64,000 bases of DNA from Mesorhizobium carmichaelinearum (GCF_900199455.1 NZ_FZQR01000023.1:1-64000), one strand, 5' to 3'; numbered from the stretch's first letter, positions 34,060 through 43,131 are shown. Notes: a model not told the origin generated them from the sequence alone. Numbers and translations are program-made.

Positions 34060-34689
34060 ATGACATTCGTTGATGACCTGACAGCAGTGGCGCGGCGCGA
34101 ATGGACGCGCTGGGGCGGACCGGTGGAAAAGATCGACGGAACCTTAATCGGGTTCACGGACCCCCGCATGGAAGCCAAGCATCCATTTTGGACCTATGTC
34201 GGGGAGTACTGGCAGTCGATCGGCATCGATCTCGACGGCAGGGATGCTCCAGCATGGTCGGGAGCGTTCATCTGTTACTGTTTCAAGCAAGCCGGCGCCA
34301 AGAAGCGGTTTCCATATCAAGACAATCATTCGATCTATGTGTCGAAAATCGACTCCGGAAAATTCGCTGGACTATCCCTTGAGGATCCGGCCGCAACGAC
34401 GCTTGCGATTGGCGACCTGTTGTGGGCAAGCCGAAGCGGCGAAAGCTGCAGGACGCCACCATCCAATTTCGCTGACGCGAAGACGGAACTTAGGAAAATT
34501 CGCGAGAAAACCGCGGATAGCTTCTGCAGCCATTGCGATATTGTCGTTGCAATACGACCAGGTGAGGCTGATGTCATTGGCGGCAACGTCAAACAGGCCG
34601 TCACCCGAACAACCTACAAACTCGATTCGAATGGTAGGATCAGGGACGGCAGGCGAACCTTCGTGGGTGTGATCAAAGTTTCGCTTTGA
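34060..34689 (+). CDS. DUF2272 (NlpC/CHAP-like) protein
   Basis: A 209-residue protein of the DUF2272 family: RREWTRWGG, PFWTYVGEYWQSIG, DAPAWSGAFICYCFKQAGA (a Cys in the place of a papain-like nucleophile region), NHSIYVSKI and a late HCDIVVAI with a His. These features fit a cysteine peptidase/amidase of the CHAP type. There is no signal peptide. The start ATG 34060 has GAGGGGGC upstream. Lower GC as for its partner. Whether it acts on the cell's own wall or on a competitor's is unknown. Confidence 0.7.
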   Translation: MTFVDDLTAVARREWTRWGGPVEKIDGTLIGFTDPRMEAKHPFWTYVGEYWQSIGIDLDGRDAPAWSGAFICYCFKQAGAKKRFPYQDNHSIYVSKIDSGKFAGLSLEDPAATTLAIGDLLWASRSGESCRTPPSNFADAKTELRKIREKTADSFCSHCDIVVAIRPGEADVIGGNVKQAVTRTTYKLDSNGRIRDGRRTFVGVIKVSL

Positions 34690-34791
34690 ACCCGTGAAGA
34701 GCGACCCGATCGATACTGACGACGATCGTCATTGGAACGCTCTCGGAGGCTTTAGCCATAAAGAGGCCGGCGACAGCCTGTCATCCACCGG

Positions 34792-35406
34792 CTATTTCCC
34801 CGCCCCGAACCGCAACCCATCCATCAACAGCTTGACCAGCCGCCGCGAGCGGTCGCGCCATTCCGGGGTGTCGGGCGCTGAATAGATGCCCGACAGCGCG
34901 TGCAGCACGTCGGAGGCGTCGACATCACCGCGGATGGTGCCGTCGGCTACCGCCGCCTCGACCAATTGCCGCAAGGCCTGCGACACCCTGCCCGACGTGT
35001 CGGAAAACAGCGTTGAATTGGTGGTGAGGAGGATGCGCAGGCTGGTCGCCAGGCCGCGTTTGGTGGCGATATAGTCGACGAAGCGCCGCATCCACTCTTC
35101 CAAGGCGACATCGGACGGATGCTTTGCCGCAAGCTCGCCGGCAGCAGAACACAGCGCCTCGACCTCGCGACGGTAGACCACCTCGACCAGATGCTCGCGC
35201 GTCGGGAAATGCCGGTAGAGCGTGCCGATGCCGACACCGGCGCGCCGCGCGATCTCCTCCAGCGAGGCATCGATGCCGCGCTCGGCAAACACCGTCGCTG
35301 CCACCTCGACCAGCCGGTCGCGGTTGCGCTGGGCATCCGCGCGCAGCGGTTTTTCCTCTGCGGCCTTCTGTTCAGCAATGACGGCTTCGGCCAATTTTTT
35401 CTCCAC
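34792..35406 (-). CDS. TetR-family transcriptional regulator
   Basis: About 204 residues with the N-terminal TetR HTH (VAATVFAERGIDASLEEIARRAGVGIGTLYRHFPTREHLVE) and a C-terminal helical ligand domain with GLATSLRILLTTN. The GTG at 35406 is preferred over an in-frame ATG-like start at 35520 because a perfect 20-bp palindrome, the likely operator, lies between them at 35455-35474. Its targets may be itself and the divergent oxidoreductase operon. The inducer is unknown. Confidence 0.82.
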   Translation of the reverse strand: MEKKLAEAVIAEQKAAEEKPLRADAQRNRDRLVEVAATVFAERGIDASLEEIARRAGVGIGTLYRHFPTREHLVEVVYRREVEALCSAAGELAAKHPSDVALEEWMRRFVDYIATKRGLATSLRILLTTNSTLFSDTSGRVSQALRQLVEAAVADGTIRGDVDASDVLHALSGIYSAPDTPEWRDRSRRLVKLLMDGLRFGAGK

Positions 35407-35454
35407 GGACGAAATATGGGGACTTGAACCCGGCCGGGCCAGCCCCCACGTAAT

Positions 35455-35474
35455 AAACGGAGGCGCCTCCGTTT
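35455..35474. promoter_or_regulatory. Perfect 20-bp palindrome upstream of the TetR gene
   Basis: AAACGGAGGCGCCTCCGTTT reads the same on both strands. Its position ~50 bp upstream of the chosen TetR start is typical of an autoregulatory TetR operator. Confidence 0.7.
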
Positions 35475-35573
35475 TAAGTGGAGTGCTTTCATCATATAGG
35501 CAGGGAACCCCGTATGTCACGCAATTCGAACCTGCAAGGTCACTGGAGGCTGGCGAAGGCCTCGAAGAGCGTT

Positions 35574-35722
35574 ATCTCCCCCCTTGAGGGGGAGATGGCC
35601 GGCAGGCCAGAGGGGGTCGCCGCGCGTAGAGCGCTAACCTCCATCCGCCGCAGGAGGTCGCGCCCGGTCGAACCGACCCCCTCTGTCGCCTTCGGCGACA
35701 TCTCCCCCTCGAGGGGGGAGAT
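35574..35722. repeat. Composite palindromic intergenic repeat
   Basis: ATCTCCCCCCTTGAGGGGGAGAT hairpin-type end at left and its relative TCTCCCCCTCGAGGGGGGAG at right, in opposite orientation, with AGAGGGGGTC/GACCCCCTCT arms inside. It fills the space between the TetR gene and the aldehyde oxidoreductase operon. Confidence 0.6.
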
Positions 35723-35779
35723 TGGCCTTCGCCTCGCCATTCCTTCCCCTCAGCGTCAAGCAACTGGAGCCAGACGCCC

Positions 35780-36253
35780 ATGACAAAAATCCCCGTCCAT
35801 CTCGATATCAACGGCCAGCATCACGAATTGCAGCTGGAGCCGCGCGTCACGCTGCTCGATGCCTTGCGCGAGCGGCTCGGCCTGACCGGCACCAAGAAGG
35901 GCTGCGACCATGGCCAGTGCGGTGCCTGCACCGTGCATGTCGACGGCGAGCGCGTGCTGGCTTGCCTGACGCTGGCGGCGCAAGCCGAAGGCCGCACCAT
36001 CACCACCATTGAGGGACTTGCACGGGAGGGCGAACTGCATCCCGTGCAGGCTGCCTTCCTCGAACAGGACGCCTTCCAGTGCGGCTATTGCACGCCGGGC
36101 CAGATCATGTCGGCGGTGGCCTGCATCCGTGAGGGCCATGCCGGCTCCGACGAAGAAATCCGCGAATACATGGCCGGCAATCTCTGCCGCTGCGGCGCCT
36201 ATCCGCACATTGTCGCCGCTGTCCGCCAGGCAGCCCTGGAGGTCGCATCATGA
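35780..36253 (+). CDS. Aldehyde oxidoreductase [2Fe-2S] subunit (PaoA-like)
   Basis: A 157-residue iron-sulfur subunit of a xanthine-oxidase-family enzyme. It has the plant-type cluster motif GCDHGQCGACTVHVDGERVLAC and the second cluster motif QCGYCTPGQIM ... NLCRCGAY. No Tat signal is present, whereas E. coli PaoA is exported, so this complex is probably cytoplasmic. It starts the three-gene operon and overlaps the next gene by ATGA. Confidence 0.9.
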   Translation: MTKIPVHLDINGQHHELQLEPRVTLLDALRERLGLTGTKKGCDHGQCGACTVHVDGERVLACLTLAAQAEGRTITTIEGLAREGELHPVQAAFLEQDAFQCGYCTPGQIMSAVACIREGHAGSDEEIREYMAGNLCRCGAYPHIVAAVRQAALEVAS

Positions 36254-37233
36254 GGGATTTTTCATACCTACGCGCCGGCTCGGTCGACGCCGCACGCCAG
36301 GCAGCCGCCCTGCCCGGCGCCATGCTGCTTGCCGGCGGCACGACGCTGATCGACCTCGCCAAATGCGGCGTCGCCGAGCCCGACACGCTGGTCGACATCA
36401 CCCATCTCAAGGGGCTCGACCGGATCGACGTGAACGAGCGCGGCGCCACCATCGGCGCGCTCGCCAAGATGGGCCATGTCGCCGACCATGCCGACATCAA
36501 GAGCCGCTTCCCCGCCATCTCCGAAGCACTGTGGCAGGCGGCTTCGGCGCAAATCCGCAACATGGCGACCATCGGCGGCAATCTGATGCAGCGCACGCGC
36601 TGCCCCTATTTCCGCGATCCCGCGAATTTTTCCGCCTGCAACAAGCGGGAACCCGGCTCTGGCTGTTCGGCGATCGGCGGTGTCACCAGGGGTCATGCCG
36701 TTCTCGGCACCAGCGAGGCCTGTATCGCCATGTATCCCGGCGACCTCGCCACCGCTTTGGTAGCCTTCGACGCGACAGTCCATCTCGGCGAACGTAGGCT
36801 TCTGGTGGATGACTTTTTCCTGCTGCCCGGCACCACGCCCGACAGGGAACACGCGATCAAGCCGGGTGAGATGATCACTGCCATCGAAATCCCCTCATCC
36901 GCCGCTGCCCGCCGCTCGACCTACCTGAAAATCCGCGACCGGCAATCTTATGAGTTTGCCGCGGCAAGTGCGGCCGTCGGCATCGAATTCGAGGCCGATG
37001 GCCGCACCATCCGCGACCTGCGCGTCGCGCTCGGCGGCGTCGCCACCAAACCGTGGCGTGCCCGCGCCGTCGAAGACGCGCTGAAGGGCAAGGTCCTGGA
37101 GCCGGAAACCATCCGTGCCGCCAGTCTGCTTGCCGTCGAAGGCGCCGTCGACCATGGCGCCAACCACTACAAGATCGAGCTCGCGCCGCGCGTTGTCGCG
37201 CGCGCCATCCTCAAATTGGGAGAGACGGCATGA
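36250..37233 (+). CDS. Aldehyde oxidoreductase FAD subunit (PaoB-like)
   Basis: A 327-residue flavin subunit with the FAD-binding motif LPGAMLLAGGTTLIDLAKCG and QIRNMATIGGNLMQRTRCPYFRD. Cysteines at about residues 118, 130, 139 and 158 (RTRCPYF, ACNKR, GSGCSA, SEACIA) match the extra [4Fe-4S] insertion of PaoB-type subunits, which sets this group apart from ordinary xanthine dehydrogenase. Overlaps both neighbours (ATGA and ATGAC). Confidence 0.9.
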   Translation: MRDFSYLRAGSVDAARQAAALPGAMLLAGGTTLIDLAKCGVAEPDTLVDITHLKGLDRIDVNERGATIGALAKMGHVADHADIKSRFPAISEALWQAASAQIRNMATIGGNLMQRTRCPYFRDPANFSACNKREPGSGCSAIGGVTRGHAVLGTSEACIAMYPGDLATALVAFDATVHLGERRLLVDDFFLLPGTTPDREHAIKPGEMITAIEIPSSAAARRSTYLKIRDRQSYEFAAASAAVGIEFEADGRTIRDLRVALGGVATKPWRARAVEDALKGKVLEPETIRAASLLAVEGAVDHGANHYKIELAPRVVARAILKLGETA

Positions 37234-39527
37234 CCGTTCACAACATCAGACATGGTGACGCGTCAGACGGCGCACTGGCGGAGGCCGTCGGCGGCCGGCT
37301 GTCGCGCGTCGACGGCCCGGCCAAGATCACCGGTGCCGCCAAATACGCCGTCGAGCAACAGCTCGAAGGCCTCGCCTATGCCGTGCTGGTCGAGAGCACG
37401 ATCGCATCCGGCAAGGTGCGCGCGATCGACACCGCGCAGGCCGAGGCGGCACCGGGCGTGCTCAAGGTGCTGACACCGGACACCATCATCAGCCTCAGAA
37501 CCGCATCCGACTGGTTCGGCACGCCGCCACCGGACAAGCCCTATTGCCCGCTGGCGCGCGACATCACCTTCTCCGGCCAACACGTCGCCGCAGTTGTCGC
37601 CGAAACCTTCGAGCAGGCGGTCACTGCCGCGGCACTCGTCAAGGTCAGCTATGACGAGACGCCTGCAATCGTCGATCTCAGCGACGGCAAGGCCGGCGAC
37701 GGCATTCCGATCGATGCCATGACCAAGGAGTGGGGCGATGCACCCGCCGCCTTCGCCGCCGCGCCGGTGCGCATCTGCGCCGCCTACAACACGCCGCGCG
37801 AATATCAGGCGCCGATGGAGCCGCATGGCCTGATCGCCCGCTGGGAAGGCGATCAGCTGACCGTCTGGGAGCCGAGCCAGTGGCTGGACGGCATGGCCCG
37901 CACCTATGCCGAATGGTTCGAAGTGCCGTTTGAGAATGTGCGGCTGGTCTCGCCCTATATCGGCGGCGGCTTCGGCTCCAAGGCGCTGGCGCTCAGCCAT
38001 GGCGCGGTGGCCGCGAGTGCCGCCAAAATGCTGGGCCGGCCGGTGAAGCTGGTGATGACGCGACCGCAGACCTTTACCGGCTATGGCGGCCGCGCCGCGA
38101 CCAGGCAGACGGTGACGATCGGCGCCGACCATGACGGCGTCATCCAGTCGATCGTGCATCGCGGCGTCAACGAAACATCCATCGACGGCATGTGGGTCGA
38201 GCCGCTGGGTTCGGTCACCTCGATCATGTATGCGACGCCGAATTTCTCCTCCAAGCAGAATGTCGTGCGCGTCAATTCCGTCGTGCCGGGCGCCATGCGC
38301 GCGCCGGGCGAAAACCCCTCAGCCTTCGGCATCGAAAGCGCGATCGACGAACTCGCCTACGAGGTCGGCATCGATCCGCTGGAGATCCGGCTCAGAAACT
38401 ATGCCGAGCAGGACCCGCACGCGAAAAAAGCCTGGTCGACCAGACAGTTGCGCGAGGCTTTTGCCGCAGGCGCCGAGCGTTTCGGCTGGGCCAGGCGCTC
38501 GCCCAAACCGCGCTCGATGCGCGACGGCAACCAGCTGATCGGCTGGGGCGTCGCCGCCGGCACCTATCCGGTGCGGCGCGCCTATGGCGAGGCGATCGTG
38601 CGCATCCTGGCCGACGGCTCGGTCGAGGTCGAAAGCTCCTCGATCGACATGGGCCAGGGCACCTACACCATCCTGGCGCAGACCGCCGCCGAGACGGTCG
38701 GCGTGCCGGCCGACAACGTCGTGGTGAAACTGGGCGACTCCCGCTTCCCCCGCGCCGGCGTCACCGGCGGCTCGCGGCTGGCGGGCGTGATGACGGGTGC
38801 CGTCTACAAGGCGGCGACCTCGGCGCTCGACCAGCTGGTGGGCTTGGCGATCAGCGATCCGCGCTCGCCCTTCCATGCGCTGCAGGCGAACACTCTGGTC
38901 GTTGCCAATGGCCGCATCGGCTCGCCGCGCGGCGATGGCCCCGATGTCACGATCGCCGAACTGCTCAAGAGCGTCGGCCGCGACTGCATCGAGGCGACCG
39001 GCGACACCATGCCGGCCAATTCGACCGCCGAGGACCGCTACAAGAACTACACCACCATCGCCATGGCGCTGCCGCACACCGAGGGCGACTATTCCCGCCA
39101 CTCCTGGTGCGCGCATTTTATCGAGGTGCGCGTCGACGAAGATTTCGGCACGGTGCGCGTGTCGCGTGTGGTGTCGGCGCTGGATTCCGGCCGGCTCTAC
39201 AACCCGAAACTCGCCGAAAGCCAGTGGAAGGGCGGCATCATCATGGGCATCGGCCAGGCGCTGCTCGAGGAAGGCATCATGGACCGCCGCCACGGCCGCA
39301 TCGTCAACAACAACCTCGCCGATTATCTCGTGCCGACCAATGCCGACATTCCCGACATCGATGTGATCTCGGTGGGCATCCCCGACCTGCACTCCTCGGT
39401 GCTCGGCGGCAAGGGCGTTGGCGAACTGGCGATCGTCGGTGTGGCACCCGCGATTGCCAACGCTGTGTTCCATGCGACAGGCAAGCGCGTACGGGATTTG
39501 CCGATCACGCTAGAGAAGCTGATCTAG
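37230..39527 (+). CDS. Aldehyde oxidoreductase molybdopterin subunit (PaoC-like)
   Basis: A 765-residue molybdenum-cofactor subunit. The N-terminal RVDGPAKITGAAKYA, the SPYIGGGFGSKALALSHG and GAMRAPGENPSAFGIESAIDELA substrate/cofactor loops, the SSSIDMGQGTYTILAQ loop and the C-terminal active-site Glu in GKGVGELAIVG are all visible. It oxidises aldehydes (possibly aromatic) to acids; the substrate is not known here. The XdhC/PaoD-type maturation protein normally encoded nearby is not in the window. A stem-loop follows 34 bp after the stop. Confidence 0.92.
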   Translation: MTVHNIRHGDASDGALAEAVGGRLSRVDGPAKITGAAKYAVEQQLEGLAYAVLVESTIASGKVRAIDTAQAEAAPGVLKVLTPDTIISLRTASDWFGTPPPDKPYCPLARDITFSGQHVAAVVAETFEQAVTAAALVKVSYDETPAIVDLSDGKAGDGIPIDAMTKEWGDAPAAFAAAPVRICAAYNTPREYQAPMEPHGLIARWEGDQLTVWEPSQWLDGMARTYAEWFEVPFENVRLVSPYIGGGFGSKALALSHGAVAASAAKMLGRPVKLVMTRPQTFTGYGGRAATRQTVTIGADHDGVIQSIVHRGVNETSIDGMWVEPLGSVTSIMYATPNFSSKQNVVRVNSVVPGAMRAPGENPSAFGIESAIDELAYEVGIDPLEIRLRNYAEQDPHAKKAWSTRQLREAFAAGAERFGWARRSPKPRSMRDGNQLIGWGVAAGTYPVRRAYGEAIVRILADGSVEVESSSIDMGQGTYTILAQTAAETVGVPADNVVVKLGDSRFPRAGVTGGSRLAGVMTGAVYKAATSALDQLVGLAISDPRSPFHALQANTLVVANGRIGSPRGDGPDVTIAELLKSVGRDCIEATGDTMPANSTAEDRYKNYTTIAMALPHTEGDYSRHSWCAHFIEVRVDEDFGTVRVSRVVSALDSGRLYNPKLAESQWKGGIIMGIGQALLEEGIMDRRHGRIVNNNLADYLVPTNADIPDIDVISVGIPDLHSSVLGGKGVGELAIVGVAPAIANAVFHATGKRVRDLPITLEKLI

Positions 39528-39560
39528 GTTAGTACCGGCAATCGACGGAGCGGTCTCTCT

Positions 39561-39585
39561 GTCCGGCATCATCGCGGTGCCGGAC
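39561..39585 (+). terminator. Stem-loop after the aldehyde oxidoreductase operon
   Basis: GTCCGGCA and TGCCGGAC form an 8-bp perfect stem with a 9-base loop shortly after the paoC-like stop. No T-run follows, so termination is likely but unproven. Confidence 0.45.
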
Positions 39586-39689
39586 CGCACTCAGCCTACA
39601 GGCAGGCCCTTGGGTTTGTCGGCTGGTGCGGCACCGTTCGCGACAGCCGGAGGGGACGGCGCGACATTATCGTTCACGACCGCCTCAAG

Positions 39690-40625
39690 CTACTGGCTGT
39701 CGAGGATCGACTTGATCGTCGTGTAGAAACTGCGCCGCAGAATCACGGACTGTCTGACCTTCGGATCGGGGCTGCTGATCGTTCCGCCATAGAGGCGCCT
39801 GATGATCTCATCGATATTCCTGGCATCGGCCAGGGCATTGAACGGCTTATAGTCTCTCCAGTACCAGGCGGTCGCCTGGATGTTCGTGCCTATGTCCTTG
39901 ATGATCAAATCCGGATCGGCCACAAGGCGGTTGTCGCCGAAAACCGCGGTGCTGCACGAGGCATAGGTTCCCTCCCAGGTAAGCTGGTGCATACCGCGGC
40001 CGTAATAGCGCCCGTACGGCTTCCCTTGCCCCTTGCCATACTCCTCGAATGTCCTGAAATAGTCGGTCTCGATGACGGCCTGCGACAGGAAGGCGACCTC
40101 CCGCAGACGCGTATCGGCGTCGGCAAGCAGCATCGCCCGGTTGAGCGCGTCCGAAACGACATTCAGATCGAGCCGCGATTTGATCCGGATACCGCCACAA
40201 CGGTCCATGATCGTCTGTAGAAGAACCTTGTCCAGCGTAATGAAGCCGCTTGACGGCGATGATGGTTGCGCCGGTTGCGAGGGGCTTCCATCCGCCTGCT
40301 CGGGTCGAAGATAGGACAGCAACACATGGCCGTCCGCGGCGCCGTCGCCGTTTTGGTCCACCTGTCCCCACATCCCTTCCCGCTTCAGAAGGTGGACGCG
40401 TGTCCCCAGCGCAAGATTGCCGATAACCGCAAACTCCGTGCCAGGACCCGCTCGCAGATTGAGACCGCCGCGCGCGATCGTCACATAGACATCGCCTGTC
40501 GCCGGCGCCGGGCTTGGCGGCGCCGCCGGCTCAGCCTCCATCGGGGCAGTTTCCCCGTCGCCGATCGTGCCATTGGCAGCGGGAGAGACATCGTCCGCTG
40601 TCACGTCATCCAAGATATTGGCCAT
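39690..40625 (-). CDS. SH3b domain plus GH19-like lysozyme/chitinase
   Basis: A 311-residue protein. An acidic, Pro/Ala-rich N-terminus (~45 residues) is followed by a bacterial SH3 domain (VTIARGGLNLRAGPGTEFAVIGNLALGTRVHLLKREGMWGQV). After a Ser/Pro linker, from ~residue 135, comes a GH19-type catalytic domain: REVAFLSQAVIETDYF holds the catalytic Glu and YGRGMHQLTWEGTY matches the family's GRG-x-x-QLT loop. No signal peptide is visible, so export by a specialised system or release by lysis would be needed. The target is probably peptidoglycan. Confidence 0.75.
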   Translation of the reverse strand: MANILDDVTADDVSPAANGTIGDGETAPMEAEPAAPPSPAPATGDVYVTIARGGLNLRAGPGTEFAVIGNLALGTRVHLLKREGMWGQVDQNGDGAADGHVLLSYLRPEQADGSPSQPAQPSSPSSGFITLDKVLLQTIMDRCGGIRIKSRLDLNVVSDALNRAMLLADADTRLREVAFLSQAVIETDYFRTFEEYGKGQGKPYGRYYGRGMHQLTWEGTYASCSTAVFGDNRLVADPDLIIKDIGTNIQATAWYWRDYKPFNALADARNIDEIIRRLYGGTISSPDPKVRQSVILRRSFYTTIKSILDSQ

Positions 40626-41094
40626 TTTCCCACCCGCCGATCTGAATTCAGTCTATTCTCCGGAACTCCAAAGTAATTTCATTTGAAAGGTCGGTGCGTC
40701 CGTATCGGATCTTGCCGAAGGACCATCGAAATACAGCCGCGAACAACAAGCGGCAGTCCCGATTCAATCAGGCGTCGACGCTCTCGCGATCAGTCATGTC
40801 TGCCGGGTTTGGATTGGGTAAGCATCATCTGCGCAGCCAGCCAAGATCGCAGGCACTTGCAAAGTCATCAACGAACTATGTGATGACGCTCCCAATCGTT
40901 TTATTTTTGTTCTAGCCCGGCCGTCACGCTACTACTGAGCTCAAGTGGAATCGAGTCCCCTTTCCAGCCGTTCTGGTAATTTTTTCTTGAGAATCCTGCC
41001 TTGGAGATCCTGGAAGCCCATCTCCTCTGGTCTGGCGGCTATCTCCCCCCGCAAGGAGGGAGATAGCAGCTTCGACGGCTCGCCTTACCGCTCC
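40626..41094. other. Non-coding region between the GH19-like and oxidoreductase genes
   Basis: A 469-bp stretch. The left part presumably carries the promoter of the GH19-like gene (no clear hexamers). At its right end lies the GCTATCTCCC...GGGAGATAGC hairpin. Nothing else recognisable. Confidence 0.4.
41038..41067. repeat. Short palindromic intergenic element, possible terminator
   Basis: GCTATCTCCC (41038-41047) and GGGAGATAGC (41058-41067) form a 10-bp stem. This is a minimal copy of the Rhizobiales-type CTCCC/GGGAG element and lies just beyond the oxidoreductase gene's stop. Confidence 0.55.
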
Positions 41095-42105
41095 CTACCA
41101 CTCCAACCCGAACACCAGCTTGCCGAAGTGCAGGCCGCCGGCGGCCATGTGGGCGTAGGCTTCGGCCGCATCATCAGGTGAAAATACCTTGTCGACGACC
41201 GGTTCGATCCCGGCTGCACCGACGGCGCGGGCGGCGTCGCGAAGATCGGACACTGACCCGGTGTTGTTGCCAATCACCTTCAGCGCCTTGATGATGATCG
41301 GCAGCAGGTTGACCGTGGCCTCGGCGCCGGTGACGAAACCGATGGTGAACAATGTGCCCCCGGGTGCGGTGGCGTTGATGGCGCGGGCGAAGGTGGCGGT
41401 GCCGCCGGTTTCGACGACGAGGTCGGCGCCAAGCCCGCCGGTCAGTTCCAGCACCTTGCCGTCCCAGTCTGATGTCGCGCGGTAGTTGATGAGATGATCG
41501 GCGCCGAGCGCCTTCGCCCGCTCCAGCTTCTCGTCCGACGAAGAGGTGATGATGACGGTGGCGCCGGCTGCCTTGGCAAGCTGCAGGGTGAAGATCGAGA
41601 CGCCGCCGGTGCCGAGCAGCACGACGACCGAGCCCGGCCCGACATTGGCGGCGCGGATGGCGTTCCATGCCGTGGTGCCGGCGATCGGCAGCGTCGATGC
41701 CGCCTCGAAGGAGAGATGCGCCGGGACCGGCACGACCGAATTGGCCGGCAACGCGACATATTCGGCCAGCGACCCAGGCAGCGAGACGCCGCGCATCTGC
41801 GTCATCTCGTAGGGCCGCGGCCGGCCGCCGATCCAGCGCGGCTTGGCATGGGCGACGACACGATCCCCCGTGCCGAAACCCGTAACGCCCTCGCCCAGCG
41901 CGACGATCTCGCCGGCGCCGTCGGCGACGGGGATCAGCGGAAAGCTCGGTCCGGGATAATTGCCGCTCGCCACCGCGACATCGACGAAATTGAGGCTTGC
42001 CGCACGCTGGCGGATCAGCACCTCGCCGCGCTGCGGTTCGGGTGTGGCGAGGGTGGCGGCGCGGAAGGCGTCGAGCCTGGGTTGGCTCAGTTCGATGGCT
42101 CTCAT
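41095..42105 (-). CDS. Zinc-independent quinone oxidoreductase (medium-chain dehydrogenase)
   Basis: A 336-residue NADPH:quinone-reductase-like enzyme. The GroES-like part reads AASLNFVDVAVASGNYPGPSFPLIPVADGAGEIVALGEG without zinc ligands, and the Rossmann motif is VVLLGTGGVSIFTLQLAKAAG with ITSSSDEKLERAKALGADHLINY. It closely resembles the enzyme at 25577. It is divergent from the LysR gene 96 bp away, which probably controls it. Start ATG 42105 was chosen for the family's usual N-terminus. Confidence 0.88.
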   Translation of the reverse strand: MRAIELSQPRLDAFRAATLATPEPQRGEVLIRQRAASLNFVDVAVASGNYPGPSFPLIPVADGAGEIVALGEGVTGFGTGDRVVAHAKPRWIGGRPRPYEMTQMRGVSLPGSLAEYVALPANSVVPVPAHLSFEAASTLPIAGTTAWNAIRAANVGPGSVVVLLGTGGVSIFTLQLAKAAGATVIITSSSDEKLERAKALGADHLINYRATSDWDGKVLELTGGLGADLVVETGGTATFARAINATAPGGTLFTIGFVTGAEATVNLLPIIIKALKVIGNNTGSVSDLRDAARAVGAAGIEPVVDKVFSPDDAAEAYAHMAAGGLHFGKLVFGLEW

Positions 42106-42201
42106 GGTTTCACTCCAGTGGGACGATTGATGGTTGAGTGAACCTATCTGCTGCGCTATTTCTGGATAATCATTCCATTTTGCATTTGAGCACTGCGAAA
42201 C

Positions 42202-43131
42202 ATGCAGCAATCACACGAACCTGCGGCCCTTGCCGAAATGGCAGCCTTCGCTGCCATCGCCGAGGCGCGCTCCTTCACCAGGGCTGCAGCGCGTGTCGGG
42301 CGCGACGCGACCATCCTGTCGCGGCGCCTGCAATCGCTGGAGGAGCGGCTGGGGGTCAGGCTGCTCCATCGCACGACACGCAGCGTATCGCTGACCGAAG
42401 CGGGTGCCGAATTCCTGGTGCGCGTGCGCGCCATCCTGGCCTCCGTCGACGAGGCCGAGGCCGCCGCGTCGGCGCATGCTGATGGGGGCCCGCGCGGCCT
42501 GCTCAGGCTGGCGCTGCCCGGCACGTTCGGGCGCATGTGGATCGGACCGCTGCTGCCGCAATTCCTTGCCGAATTTCCCGATATCCGCATCGAGGCAGAA
42601 TTCTCCAACCGTTTCGCCGATCTGGTCGCCGAGAATTTCGACGTCGCCGTGCGGCTCGGCGCGCTGGAGGATTCGCGCCTGGTGGCACGCAAGGTGGCGA
42701 CGCGGCGCCGGCTGCTTTGCGCCGCGCCCGCCTACCTCGCCCGAAACGGTCGGCCGCAGACACCGCAGGCGCTGCTCGACCATTCCTGCCTGGGCTTCAG
42801 CGGCTTCCAAACCTTTCCGGCCTGGGAGATGACCGACCGCGAGGGCCGGCGTGCACGCGTCGAGGTTTCCGGGCCGTTGGTCAGCGACGATGCCGAGGTG
42901 CTGGTCGAGGCCGCCGTGCAGGGCCTCGGCCTGATGATGAGCACCGACTGGCTGATCGGCCGCGAGCTCGCCGACGGACGGCTGGTGCCTGTGCTGGAGG
43001 AGTGGACGCTGGCCGACGAAGGCGCGGTCTATGTCGTCGTGCCCTCAGCCAAGGGACAAGCCGCCAAGACCCGCGCCTTCGCCGACTGGATCAGCAAGCG
43101 ATTTTCGCCGGAGCCGCCGTGGCGGCAATGA
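42202..43131 (+). CDS. LysR-family transcriptional regulator
   Basis: A 309-residue LysR protein. The HTH (RSFTRAAARVGRDATILSRRLQSLEERLGVRLLHRTTRSVSLTEAG) is followed by a type 2 periplasmic-binding-like effector domain (LRLALPGTFGRMWIGPLLPQFLAEFPDIRIEAEF, NFDVAVRLGALEDSRLVARKV). Divergent orientation to the quinone oxidoreductase suggests that gene is its target. The co-inducer is unknown. Confidence 0.9.
   Translation: MQQSHEPAALAEMAAFAAIAEARSFTRAAARVGRDATILSRRLQSLEERLGVRLLHRTTRSVSLTEAGAEFLVRVRAILASVDEAEAAASAHADGGPRGLLRLALPGTFGRMWIGPLLPQFLAEFPDIRIEAEFSNRFADLVAENFDVAVRLGALEDSRLVARKVATRRRLLCAAPAYLARNGRPQTPQALLDHSCLGFSGFQTFPAWEMTDREGRRARVEVSGPLVSDDAEVLVEAAVQGLGLMMSTDWLIGRELADGRLVPVLEEWTLADEGAVYVVVPSAKGQAAKTRAFADWISKRFSPEPPWRQ

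Noticed and set aside
35407-35450. GGGTTCAAGTCCC on the minus strand, like a tRNA T-arm
   Set aside because: Only three base pairs of the stem form, and no acceptor, D- or anticodon arm can be built around it.
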